Source: JAHIQC01 sp964565645 (GTDB taxonomy: Bacteria; Actinomycetota; Coriobacteriia; Anaerosomatales; JAHIQC01). Taken from it: a stretch of DNA of 6,103 nucleotides. The number at the start of each line of letters is the position of its first letter. Within the stretch, counting starts at the first letter, position 1. The notes under the pieces are model-generated. The model was not told where the DNA came from, did no database searches, and saw nothing but the letters and a program-made list of their open reading frames with translations. The stretch lies in the NCBI GenBank assembly GCA_964565645.1, contig CAZMFQ010000023.1, forward strand, positions 1-6,103, given 5' to 3'. The position numbers were made by a program, and so were the translations under genes. This document shows, piece by piece, positions 1-4,977 of the stretch.

Positions 1-823
1 CCGAGGAGCCGCCGCCGAATCCGCCGCCGCCCCAACCACCGGGTGTGCCGCCGCCCGAGGATCCCGAGCCGCCACCGCCGGTGGACTTGCCGAACCGGGC
101 GATGAGGTAGCCGATCAGAAGGAACGCGCCGACGATCAGAAGGATCGTGAGCAGGCTCGGACCGCCGCCGGTCTCAGGGGTGCCGCCGGCGACCTCGAGG
201 TCATCACCGATCTCGGCCTTGTACTCGGCCGCGACCTCGCGGGCCACCGCGACGTAGGTCGCCTTGATGCCGGCGGGGTAGTCGCCGCTCTTGAAGGCGG
301 GGATGGCGTACTCGTCGAGGATGCGCCCGGTCTTGGCGTCGGGCAGCGCGCCTTCAAGCCCGTAGCCGACCTCGATGCGGATCTGGCGCTCGTTGGGCGC
401 CACGACGATCAGCACACCGTTGTCTTTGTCCTTGTCGCCGATACCGAGGGCCCGGAAACGCTCATTGGCGACTTCTGCGATGTCGCGGCCGCTAAGCGTC
501 TTGACCGTGAGCACCGCGACCTCGGCGCCGGGAGTGGCCGCTTCGAGCGCGGTGCCGAGCCGGTTCAGCTCGTCCTCCTGCTGCTTGGAGAGTATTGCCG
601 CCTCATCGAGGACGAACTCGTCGACAGGCGGGGTGACCGAGGAGGTCGTCGCGGTCGTCTGGGCCCATGCGCCCATGGTCGCCGATGTCGATGCGCCGGC
701 CGACGGCGCGGCGAGCGTCAACAACATCGCGCAAAGCGTCGCGAGAACAAGACCGCCGAGGAACCGCGCCGCGATGCGTCCGCGGCTCCTCGGCAGGCCG
801 GTCGTCTGGGTTGCGCGCGGCAC
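1..823 (-). CDS. TPM-domain (YgcG-like) secreted, membrane-anchored protein, C-terminus cut by window edge
   Basis: I translated 274 codons from a GTG at 823-821; the frame stays open to the window start, so the C-terminal end is missing. A basic N-terminus followed by a hydrophobic stretch (about residues 17-43) looks like a signal peptide. A TPM domain follows at about 67-190: it opens with VDEFVLDEAAILS, continues with an amphipathic helix (LSKQQEDELNRLGTAL), then NGVLIVVAPNERQIRIEVGYGLEGALPD, all typical of the family. One membrane span (about 222-242, LLTILLIVGAFLLIGYLIA) leads to a low-complexity Gly/Ser tail (246 onward) facing the cytoplasm, as usual for YgcG-type proteins. The GTG start lies 2 bases after the lemA stop codon, so the two genes are almost certainly co-transcribed and translationally coupled; there is no separate strong ribosome binding site. 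TPM proteins are linked to envelope maintenance (some act as acid phosphatases), but the exact role here is unknown. Confidence 0.9.
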   Translation of the reverse strand, partial: MPRATQTTGLPRSRGRIAARFLGGLVLATLCAMLLTLAAPSAGASTSATMGAWAQTTATTSSVTPPVDEFVLDEAAILSKQQEDELNRLGTALEAATPGAEVAVLTVKTLSGRDIAEVANERFRALGIGDKDKDNGVLIVVAPNERQIRIEVGYGLEGALPDAKTGRILDEYAIPAFKSGDYPAGIKATYVAVAREVAAEYKAEIGDDLEVAGGTPETGGGPSLLTILLIVGAFLLIGYLIARFGKSTGGGGSGSSGGGTPGGWGGGGFGGGSS

Positions 824-825
824 GG

Positions 826-1422
826 CTAGTTGCCGCTACCGCTGCCGGTGTTGAAGTCCACGGTCGGGGTCTGCTTGTCCGACTCGCTGACCTCGAAGTA
901 CTCGGCCTGCTCGAAGCCGAACATGCCGGCGATGAAGTTGCGCGGGAACTTGCGGACCATGACGTTGTAGACCGTGACCTCTTCGTTGTAGTCCTTGCGG
1001 GCCACGGCGATGCGGTTCTCGGTTCCCGTCAGTTCGTCCATGAGCTGGATGAACGTCTTGTCCGATTTCAGGTCGGGGTAGTTCTCGACGACCACGAGCA
1101 GGCGTCCGAGGGCGTTGCTCAGCGCGTCGTTGGCCGCTGCGGCCTCTGCCGGGCTCTGGGCGCCGCCCAGTGCGGCACGCGCGTCGGTGATCTCGGCGAT
1201 GACGCCCTTCTCCTGAGCGGCGAAGCCCTTGACCGTCTCGACGAGGTTGGGGATGAGGTCCGCACGGCGCTTGAGCTGGTTCTCGACCTGGGCCCACTGG
1301 TTCTTGACCTGCTGGTCGGCCTGGACCATCTCGTTGTACGCGCCGATGAGCGTGGATGCGATCACGCAGCCGAAGACGCCGAGGCCGATGAGTATCAGCC
1401 AGACGGGACCGAGCTTCTTCAC
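826..1422 (-). CDS. lemA: LemA family membrane protein
   Basis: The predicted protein is 198 residues, normal for LemA. An N-terminal span (residues 5-26) is followed by the family signature: AYNEMVQADQQVKNQWAQVE, then NQLKRRADLIPNLVETVKGF, which gives the long antiparallel helices. ENYPDLKSDKTFIQLMDEL (113-131) and TENRIAVARKDYNE (134-147) are further conserved segments, and the C-terminal FEQAEYFEVSE motif is present. I chose the GTG at 1422 because a GGAGGAGG ribosome binding site lies directly upstream, and the protein then starts MKKLGPVW as LemA proteins usually do. An ATG at 1437 or 1461 would use the Shine-Dalgarno itself as coding sequence (MGGGPV), which is unlikely. LemA proteins have a short outside tail and a large cytoplasmic helical domain; their biochemical role is unsettled. 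Pairing with the downstream TPM gene, 2 bases away, is a common arrangement. Confidence 0.93.
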   Translation of the reverse strand: MKKLGPVWLILIGLGVFGCVIASTLIGAYNEMVQADQQVKNQWAQVENQLKRRADLIPNLVETVKGFAAQEKGVIAEITDARAALGGAQSPAEAAAANDALSNALGRLLVVVENYPDLKSDKTFIQLMDELTGTENRIAVARKDYNEEVTVYNVMVRKFPRNFIAGMFGFEQAEYFEVSESDKQTPTVDFNTGSGSGN

Positions 1423-1454
1423 GGGTCCTCCTCCCATGGTGCGTGCCGGGGGGC

Positions 1455-1493
1455 GCCGCACGGTTAGCCGGGGTCCCGTATCGCGCGTGCGGC
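1455..1493 (-). other. Inverted repeat in lemA leader
   Basis: GCCGCACG (1455-1462) and CGTGCGGC (1486-1493) are a perfect 8-base inverted repeat separated by 23 bases, just upstream of lemA. It would form a stem-loop in the leader RNA, or be an operator. There is no following T-run, so it is not a typical intrinsic terminator. GC-rich DNA yields such repeats by chance fairly often. Confidence 0.35.
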
Positions 1494-1509
1494 AGGGACT
1501 CTGAGCCGG

Positions 1510-1515
1510 ATTCTA
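1510..1515 (-). promoter_or_regulatory. Candidate -10 box for the lemA-TPM pair
   Basis: Read on the minus strand this is TAGAAT, one mismatch from TATAAT, in an otherwise GC-rich gap between the upstream gene (stop at 1540) and lemA. It would give a leader of roughly 80 bases. I could not find a good -35 hexamer 16-18 bases upstream, so this rests on the -10 alone. Confidence 0.35.
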
Positions 1516-1539
1516 CCGCATGAGGAGCGTGCGGGCCTC

Positions 1540-1965
1540 TTAGCGCTCGATATCGGAGGGTGTGAGCGTGCCGCCGGGGCCTTCGTGGCCGTGCTGGAGA
1601 TGCGCCTTTGCGGAGCTCTTGTCGGCCCAGACACGTGTGACTTCGTGGTAGTAGGCGACGAACTCCTGACCGCCGTCGCCTGCCGCGATCACCGGCTGCA
1701 TCAGTGCGTGCGCGGCGTCGTACTCCTTCTCGTTGAACAGGCGCTCGGCCTGAAGCCGGATCGCGCGGACCTCGAAGGTGCGGTTCCAGGGCTCGAGTGA
1801 TGCCGCGCGGTTCGCGCCGGCTGCGCGCTCGGCGAGCGTCGGAGCATCCTTGCTCGCGGCGTACGCGCTCAGAGCGATGGCGTGGTAGACGCCTGCGCAG
1901 AGCAGGAGTGCGACCCCGAGCCAGAGGCCCACGCGGCCGATGCGGGATGTCATGCGTCCTCTCAT
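1540..1965 (-). CDS. Small membrane-anchored protein with TPR-like segment, function unknown
   Basis: This encodes 141 residues (137 if it starts at the ATG at 1953). The N-terminus is basic (MRGRMTSRIGR) and is followed by one hydrophobic span, about residues 12-36 (VGLWLGVALLLCAGVYHAIA). The rest is soluble and helical. Residues 45-95 read like one and a half tetratricopeptide repeats: ERAAGANRAASLEPWN, then AERLFNEKEYDAAHALMQPV, with small residues and Tyr/Ala at TPR spacing. The tail (about 115-141) is polar and ends in PSDIER. I do not recognise a named family. Two starts compete: 1965 has AGGA 7 bases upstream, and also a -10-like TAGGAT 6 bases upstream that would suit a leaderless message; 1953 has AGAGGA 3 bases upstream. 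It lies upstream of lemA on the same strand with a 117-base gap and is divergent from the gene at 2013. A scaffold or assembly role is only a guess from the TPR-like helices. Confidence 0.75.
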   Translation of the reverse strand: MRGRMTSRIGRVGLWLGVALLLCAGVYHAIALSAYAASKDAPTLAERAAGANRAASLEPWNRTFEVRAIRLQAERLFNEKEYDAAHALMQPVIAAGDGGQEFVAYYHEVTRVWADKSSAKAHLQHGHEGPGGTLTPSDIER

Positions 1966-1971
1966 GCCTCT

Positions 1972-1977
1972 ATCCTA
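1972..1977 (-). promoter_or_regulatory. Candidate -10 box, possibly leaderless promoter
   Basis: On the minus strand the sequence is TAGGAT, with 6 bases between it and the ATG at 1965. At this spacing transcription would start at or next to the start codon. No convincing -35 was found. Confidence 0.3.
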
Positions 1978-1999
1978 GCGCCCCGCATGCCACCAGTCG

Positions 2000-2005
2000 C
2001 ATACT
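2000..2005 (+). promoter_or_regulatory. Candidate -10 box for the gene at 2013, possibly leaderless
   Basis: CATACT lies 7 bases before the ATG at 2013, and no Shine-Dalgarno can be seen in the intervening GCTTCAC. The spacing fits a leaderless transcript. The hexamer matches the consensus at four of six positions and has no clear -35 partner. Confidence 0.3.
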
Positions 2006-2012
2006 GCTTCAC

Positions 2013-2408
2013 ATGTACCAGCAGGACTACATACTGCGGCAGATCGAGATGATGGGCGTGCTCATGCGCCGCATGCTCGATGCGATCCTCAACCGCCAGC
2101 CCGACGAGGCGCAGATCATGATCGAGGAGACGCTCGAGGAGCTGGGCGCAGGCCCCGACCTCGCTGACTCGCTGCCTGCCGAGGGATTGCTCGCGGTGTT
2201 CTCGGCCGGCGGCGAACTCGACGCGCCCCGCGTCGCACTCCTCGGTCGTGCGCTGATCGCACGCGCCGAGGTCTTCGCGGCCAAGGGTCTTGCCGAGGAG
2301 TCCGCACGTGACCGGGCCAAGGGCGAAGCGCTCATCGCAGCGGCAGCGCCCGGCCTCGACGCCGCGACCCGCGAGGCGCTCGACGCGTTGCCTTCCGGGC
2401 TCCGCTGA
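2013..2408 (+). CDS. Small cytoplasmic helical protein, DUF6483-like
   Basis: The predicted protein has 131 residues, no signal peptide and no membrane span. I chose the ATG at 2013, since the upstream part of the open frame (from 1797) runs antisense through the divergent gene. The protein opens MYQQDYILRQIEMMGVLMRR, which recalls the 'QQDYILRxIEQLG' beginning of DUF6483 proteins; this is from memory and is a tentative family call. The N-terminal half (1-47) is a charged amphipathic helix pair, including PDEAQIMIEETLEELGAG. The second half (70-125) is Ala/Leu/Arg-rich helix, LLGRALIARAEVFAAKGLAE and ARDRAKGEALIAAA, which looks like a TPR-type helical hairpin. The function is unknown. There is no visible ribosome binding site. 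It is followed by 30 bases and then the padR promoter, so it is probably transcribed on its own. Confidence 0.8.
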   Translation: MYQQDYILRQIEMMGVLMRRMLDAILNRQPDEAQIMIEETLEELGAGPDLADSLPAEGLLAVFSAGGELDAPRVALLGRALIARAEVFAAKGLAEESARDRAKGEALIAAAAPGLDAATREALDALPSGLR

Positions 2409-2421
2409 TCCCTTCCGGAAA

Positions 2422-2434
2422 GAATCCGCGATTC
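2422..2434 (+). terminator. Weak candidate terminator hairpin
   Basis: GAATC (2422-2426) and GATTC (2430-2434) form a 5-bp stem with a 3-base loop, 13 bases after the stop of the preceding gene, followed by the pyrimidine run CCTCTT. The stem is short and the run is not pure T; it also touches the padR -35 box. Low confidence. Confidence 0.25.
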
Positions 2435-2438
2435 CCTC

Positions 2439-2466
2439 TTGACTAGTGTGAACTTCGTACTACTAT
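2439..2466 (+). promoter_or_regulatory. Promoter of the padR-sensor-GIN operon
   Basis: TTGACT (2439-2444, five of six matching TTGACA) and TACTAT (2461-2466, four of six matching TATAAT) are separated by 16 bases. This is the only place in the window with two plausible sigma-70-type boxes at correct spacing. Transcription should start near 2473, giving a leader of about 60 bases before padR. Confidence 0.65.
2444..2462 (+). promoter_or_regulatory. Operator 1, putative PadR site inside the promoter
   Basis: TAGTGTGAACTTCGTACTA is an imperfect 19-bp palindrome centred on 2453, with 7 of 9 positions of the half-sites complementary. It fills the spacer between the -35 and -10 boxes and touches both. 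It shares 20 of 22 bases (2442-2463) with the second site at 2475-2496. A dimeric winged-helix repressor bound here would block RNA polymerase. Assignment to the adjacent PadR is inferred from position. Confidence 0.7.
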
Positions 2467-2476
2467 GGGGTAGAAC

Positions 2477-2495
2477 TAGTATGAAGTTCGTACTA
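2477..2495 (+). promoter_or_regulatory. Operator 2, putative PadR site past the transcription start
   Basis: TAGTATGAAGTTCGTACTA is a 19-bp palindrome centred on 2486, with 8 of 9 half-site positions complementary, so it is the better of the two sites. The centres are 33 bp apart, about three helical turns, which puts both dimers on the same DNA face and would permit cooperative binding. It lies just downstream of the expected transcription start. Confidence 0.7.
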
Positions 2496-2533
2496 CCGAG
2501 ATGGATCACTACCACCGAAACGGGAGGTGAGTC

Positions 2534-2902
2534 GTGGACGGACAGGACGAGGCCATCGTTCGCAAGTTCCAAAAGGAACTCAACGCGGGGACGGTTTCAC
2601 TTGTGCTGCTGGCGATCCTCGACCGCTCACCCGAGCCGCTGTACGGATACGAGATCGCGAAGCGGATCGGGGGGGCGCTCGAACAAGGAACGCCCGTCAA
2701 GCAAGGCACGCTCTACCCGGTGCTCAGGTCGATGGAGAGCAGCGAGCTGCTGACCAGCCGGGTGGAGCCGAGCGTATCGGGGCCGCCACGCAAGTACTAC
2801 TCGATCACCGATCGGGGACGCGCGGCACTGACGGAGTGGAAGGCCGCCTGGTCACGGACTCGTGACTTCGTGGATGCGACTTTGGAGGGGAACGTTGGAT
2901 AG
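2534..2902 (+). CDS. PadR family transcriptional regulator
   Basis: This is a 122-residue winged-helix repressor, the usual size of the short (PadR-s2-type) regulators. The start is a GTG with a strong GGGAGGTGA ribosome binding site (2522-2530). Recognisable PadR landmarks in order are LVLLAILDRSPEPLYGYEIAK (23-43, helix 1 and the YGYEI motif), KQGTLYPVLRSMESSELL (56-73, recognition helix with GTLYPxL), then SGPPRKYYSITDRGRAALTEW (82-102, wing with GPxRKYY and the TxxG turn), and a short C-terminal dimerisation helix. PadR proteins bind palindromic operators as dimers and release DNA on a ligand or partner signal. Two palindromes over its own promoter indicate autorepression and control of the three genes downstream. 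Its stop codon overlaps the next start by 8 bases, a sign of translational coupling. The inducing signal cannot be read from the sequence. Confidence 0.95.
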   Translation: MDGQDEAIVRKFQKELNAGTVSLVLLAILDRSPEPLYGYEIAKRIGGALEQGTPVKQGTLYPVLRSMESSELLTSRVEPSVSGPPRKYYSITDRGRAALTEWKAAWSRTRDFVDATLEGNVG

Positions 2903-3806
2903 GACAGTCGAGGGATACCTCGCGAATCTCAGAACGGCCCTGGCAGGCGCGGACCCCGCGCTCGTCCAGGACGCTGCGTACGACGCCGAGGAGTATCTGC
3001 GCGACGCGCTCGCCGAGACCGATGGGTCCGAAGGTGCGTTCGACGCGGTGGTCGAGGCGTACGGGACGCCCGAGGAGATCGCCTCCTCATACCGCGAGGC
3101 GGAGATCACCGTCGCCGCGGCGCTGCGCAAGCCGGCACCGGCCGTCAAGTCGAGCAACCCCATTGCGCGGTTCTTTGGCGTGCTGGTCGACCCGAGTGCG
3201 TGGGGCGCGCTGTTCTACATGGTGCTTTCGCTCGCGACGGGCATCGCGTACTTCACGATCGTCGTCACCGGCCTCTCGCTCACGGCAGGTCTCGCGGTGC
3301 TGGTCATCGGGATCCCGTTCGCGCTCGTGTTCCTGGCTCTGGTGCGGGCGATCTCGCTTGCCGAGGGCCGGATCGTTGAGGGACTCCTCGGCGAGCGGAT
3401 GCCGAGAAGGCCGCGGACCGTGGGACAGACCGGTGGGATCTGGGAGCGCATCAAGAGCTGGCTTATGGACTACCGGACGTGGACCACGATGCTCTACATG
3501 GGTCTGCAGATGTTCTTTGGGATCGCGTACTTCACGCTGGTGGTCACCGTGTTCGCCGTGTGCATCAGCGTCGCGGCACTGCCGGTGCTGCAAGAGGTGG
3601 CGAACCAGCCGTTGCTCGTCGTTGACGGGTTCAGCTACTGGATCGAGCCATGGGGCTACCCGGTGTTCATCCTCGGCGGGCTTCTGGGCGCCGTCGGGAT
3701 GATGTGGGTGGCCAAGGGCATCGGCAAGATGCACGCGGCATACGCGAAGGCGATGCTCGTCGGACGATTCGAACAGCCCGCGCCCGGTGCGGCGCCGGTG
3801 GCGTGA
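2895..3806 (+). CDS. HAAS-like domain fused to duplicated membrane 'putative sensor' domain
   Basis: The predicted protein has 303 residues from a TTG at 2895, chosen because GGAGGGG lies 4 bases upstream and the protein then begins MDRTVEGYLANLRTAL, the usual start of a HAAS-type domain. An ATG at 2862 in the same frame would lie within padR and lacks a binding site. Residues 1-70 form a cytoplasmic helical HAAS/DUF1700-like domain: VEGYLANLRTALAG, AAYDAEEYLRDALAE, and FDAVVEAYGTPEEIASSYRE with the YGTPEEIA motif. Residues 98-232 match the actinobacterial 'putative sensor' membrane domain (PF13796, by recall), built from two copies. The first is WGALFYMVL...GIAYFTIVVTGLSL (103-128), the second WTTMLYMGL...GIAYFTLVVTVFAV (196-222), 93 residues apart, with a basic linker (GERMPRRPRTVG) between. 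A last span lies at about 254-274. In many proteins this domain precedes a histidine kinase; here none follows. The protein sits between padR and a GIN lipoprotein. HAAS domains typically partner PadR regulators, so it may relay a membrane signal to PadR; that link is inference. Confidence 0.85.
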   Translation: MDRTVEGYLANLRTALAGADPALVQDAAYDAEEYLRDALAETDGSEGAFDAVVEAYGTPEEIASSYREAEITVAAALRKPAPAVKSSNPIARFFGVLVDPSAWGALFYMVLSLATGIAYFTIVVTGLSLTAGLAVLVIGIPFALVFLALVRAISLAEGRIVEGLLGERMPRRPRTVGQTGGIWERIKSWLMDYRTWTTMLYMGLQMFFGIAYFTLVVTVFAVCISVAALPVLQEVANQPLLVVDGFSYWIEPWGYPVFILGGLLGAVGMMWVAKGIGKMHAAYAKAMLVGRFEQPAPGAAPVA

Positions 3807-3813
3807 GGGGATG

Positions 3814-4554
3814 ATGAGGATGTTTCGCAGGGTGGTACTGGCGGTCCTGGTGGCCGCGTTGACACTCGGTTTGACGGGCTGCATCGTCCGTCGCGCTTCC
3901 GAAGGGGGAGATCGCACGGAGAGCCGCGAGGTGAGCGGCTTCGATACGGTGGACTTCTCCGGCTTCGGTACGGTCGACGTGGTGCAGGGCGACGAGTATG
4001 CGCTTGAGATCAGCGGCCCGTCCGATCTGGTCGACCGGATCGAGACCGAGGTGCATGGCAGCACGCTCTACATCGGTCGCAAGCCCGGCTGGGAGCTCTG
4101 GTTCTGGGGATTCGGCGATCGCAGCGTGGATATGGTGATCACCGTGCCTGAACTCAAGCAGTTGCGGGTCGCGGGCGCCGGCGAGATCACCATCGACGGC
4201 CTCACAGGCGAGTCGTTCGAGTTCGACCTCAGTGGCGCGGGCTCGCTGAAGGGCAGTGACCTGGACCTGTCCGAACTGGTCATAGACATGTCGGGCGCCG
4301 GAAGCGCCGTGCTGTCCGGCAAGGTGGACGACCAGGAGATCGTGATCTCCGGTGCAGGCGAGTATGACGGCAGGGACCTTGAGAGCCGCACCGCCCGCAT
4401 CGACATGTCGGGGGCGGGAAGCGCTCAGGTCTGGGCGACGGAGTCACTTGACATCACGGCTGCGGGCGCCGGTGGCGTCGACTACTGGGGCAACCCCGAT
4501 GTCAGGCAGGAGGTCTCGGGAGCCGGGACCGTCAACGATCGCGGCGACAAGTAG
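3814..4554 (+). CDS. GIN-domain (DUF2807) lipoprotein
   Basis: The protein is 246 residues from the ATG at 3814. Starts at 3811 and 3820 are also possible; 3814 sits 5 bases after GAGG in GTGAGGGG, which overlaps the previous stop. The N-terminus is a lipoprotein signal: basic MRMFRR, hydrophobic core, and lipobox LTGC with Cys23 as the lipid-attachment residue. The mature protein begins with EVSGFDTVDFSGFGTVDVVQ (39-58) and DEYALEISGPSDLVDRIETE, as GIN domains do. From residue 121 it runs through seven GAG turns at 121, 141, 161, 180, 200, 218 and 237, spaced 18-20 residues, mostly in the form [DV]xSGAGS. Such spacing fits one rung of a right-handed beta-helix per repeat. It is expected outside the cytoplasmic membrane. 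GIN/DUF4097 proteins accompany PadR-HAAS membrane genes in other Gram-positives, which points to an envelope role; the ligand is unknown. Confidence 0.9.
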   Translation: MRMFRRVVLAVLVAALTLGLTGCIVRRASEGGDRTESREVSGFDTVDFSGFGTVDVVQGDEYALEISGPSDLVDRIETEVHGSTLYIGRKPGWELWFWGFGDRSVDMVITVPELKQLRVAGAGEITIDGLTGESFEFDLSGAGSLKGSDLDLSELVIDMSGAGSAVLSGKVDDQEIVISGAGEYDGRDLESRTARIDMSGAGSAQVWATESLDITAAGAGGVDYWGNPDVRQEVSGAGTVNDRGDK

Positions 4555-4577
4555 CGCCGGAGTCTGAATGTGATCCC

Positions 4578-4593
4578 GCGGCCGTACGGCCGC
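4578..4593 (+). other. Perfect 16-bp palindrome before the PLDc_N gene
   Basis: GCGGCCGTACGGCCGC is a perfect self-complementary 16-mer, lying 24 bases after the GIN gene stop and 3 bases before the AAAGGAG ribosome binding site of the next gene. In RNA it could fold with a GUAC loop and a 6-bp GC-only stem. There is no T-run, so it could be an mRNA processing or stability hairpin, a pause site or an operator, separating expression of the last gene from the first three. Confidence 0.5.
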
Positions 4594-4612
4594 CTGAAAG
4601 GAGTCGTTCGAG

Positions 4613-4909
4613 ATGGAACTGTTCGCAGCGATGTTCGGCCTGAGCGTGGCGATGATCACGTTGGCCAGTGTGGTGGCGAGTCTGCTCTACCCGGTGTTCT
4701 GGGTCTGGATGCTCGTGGATTCGATCGTCCGTGAGACTTGGGAGTATCCGGGCGGCGGAGCCAACGACAAGATCGTGTGGGTGCTCCTGAACGCACTCGT
4801 GCACCCGGTGGCGATCCTGTACTTCTTCCTCGTGTACCGCAAGGTGAGGCGAGGCAGCGTGCCGATTCCGTACACCCCGGCGGGGACTCAAACGCCCTCC
4901 GCGGCGTAA
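4613..4909 (+). CDS. Two-span membrane protein, PLDc_N/YxlE-like
   Basis: The protein is 98 residues, with AAAGGAG (4597-4603) 9 bases before the ATG. Two membrane spans are visible: about 10-36 (ending YPVFWVWMLVDSI) and 53-75 (DKIVWVLLNALVHPVAILYF). The combination of WxxMLVDS after the first span and W..L......P....LYFFLVYRK in the second is the pattern of the phospholipase D-nuclease N-terminal (PLDc_N) domain, which also occurs alone in small proteins such as Bacillus YxlE, a negative regulator of a sigma factor. No phospholipase catalytic domain (HKD) follows. The C-terminal tail (RRGSVPIPYTPAGTQTPSAA) is Pro/Thr-rich and soluble. It is the last gene of the PadR-controlled group, 58 bases behind the GIN lipoprotein and convergent with the next gene. 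A small accessory membrane subunit of the module is plausible, but the function is unproven. Confidence 0.8.
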   Translation: MELFAAMFGLSVAMITLASVVASLLYPVFWVWMLVDSIVRETWEYPGGGANDKIVWVLLNALVHPVAILYFFLVYRKVRRGSVPIPYTPAGTQTPSAA

Positions 4910-4944
4910 CGCTGTCTCCACAGCACGCGCCGTCGAGTCGCAGT

Positions 4945-4977
4945 GGCGACCCCGGGGTCTCAGGCCTCGGGGTCGTC
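4945..4977. terminator. Hairpin between convergent genes, candidate bidirectional terminator
   Basis: GGCGACCCCG (4945-4954) pairs with CGGGGTCGTC (4968-4977) to give a 10-bp stem with one G-U pair and a 13-base loop. It lies 36 bases after the plus-strand operon and overlaps the last codons and stop (4960-4962) of the minus-strand gene. There is no T-run on either side, so termination efficiency is uncertain, but its placement at the convergent junction favours this reading. Confidence 0.45.

Noticed and set aside
667..1467. Plus-strand open frame (266 codons) opposite lemA
   Set aside because: It is antisense to a strong LemA match and has no recognisable domain.
2442..2496. The 22-base direct repeat as a CRISPR fragment
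   Set aside because: Only two copies with an 11-base gap, each a palindrome lying on a promoter; operators explain it fully.
2862..2894. ATG at 2862 as start of the HAAS-sensor protein
   Set aside because: It lies well inside padR with no ribosome binding site; the TTG at 2895 has GGAGGGG at good spacing and gives the expected HAAS beginning.
3087..4064. Long minus-strand open frame (325 codons) across the sensor and GIN genes
   Set aside because: It is Arg/His/Asp-rich low-complexity translation opposite two clearly recognisable genes; GC-rich DNA keeps such antisense frames open.
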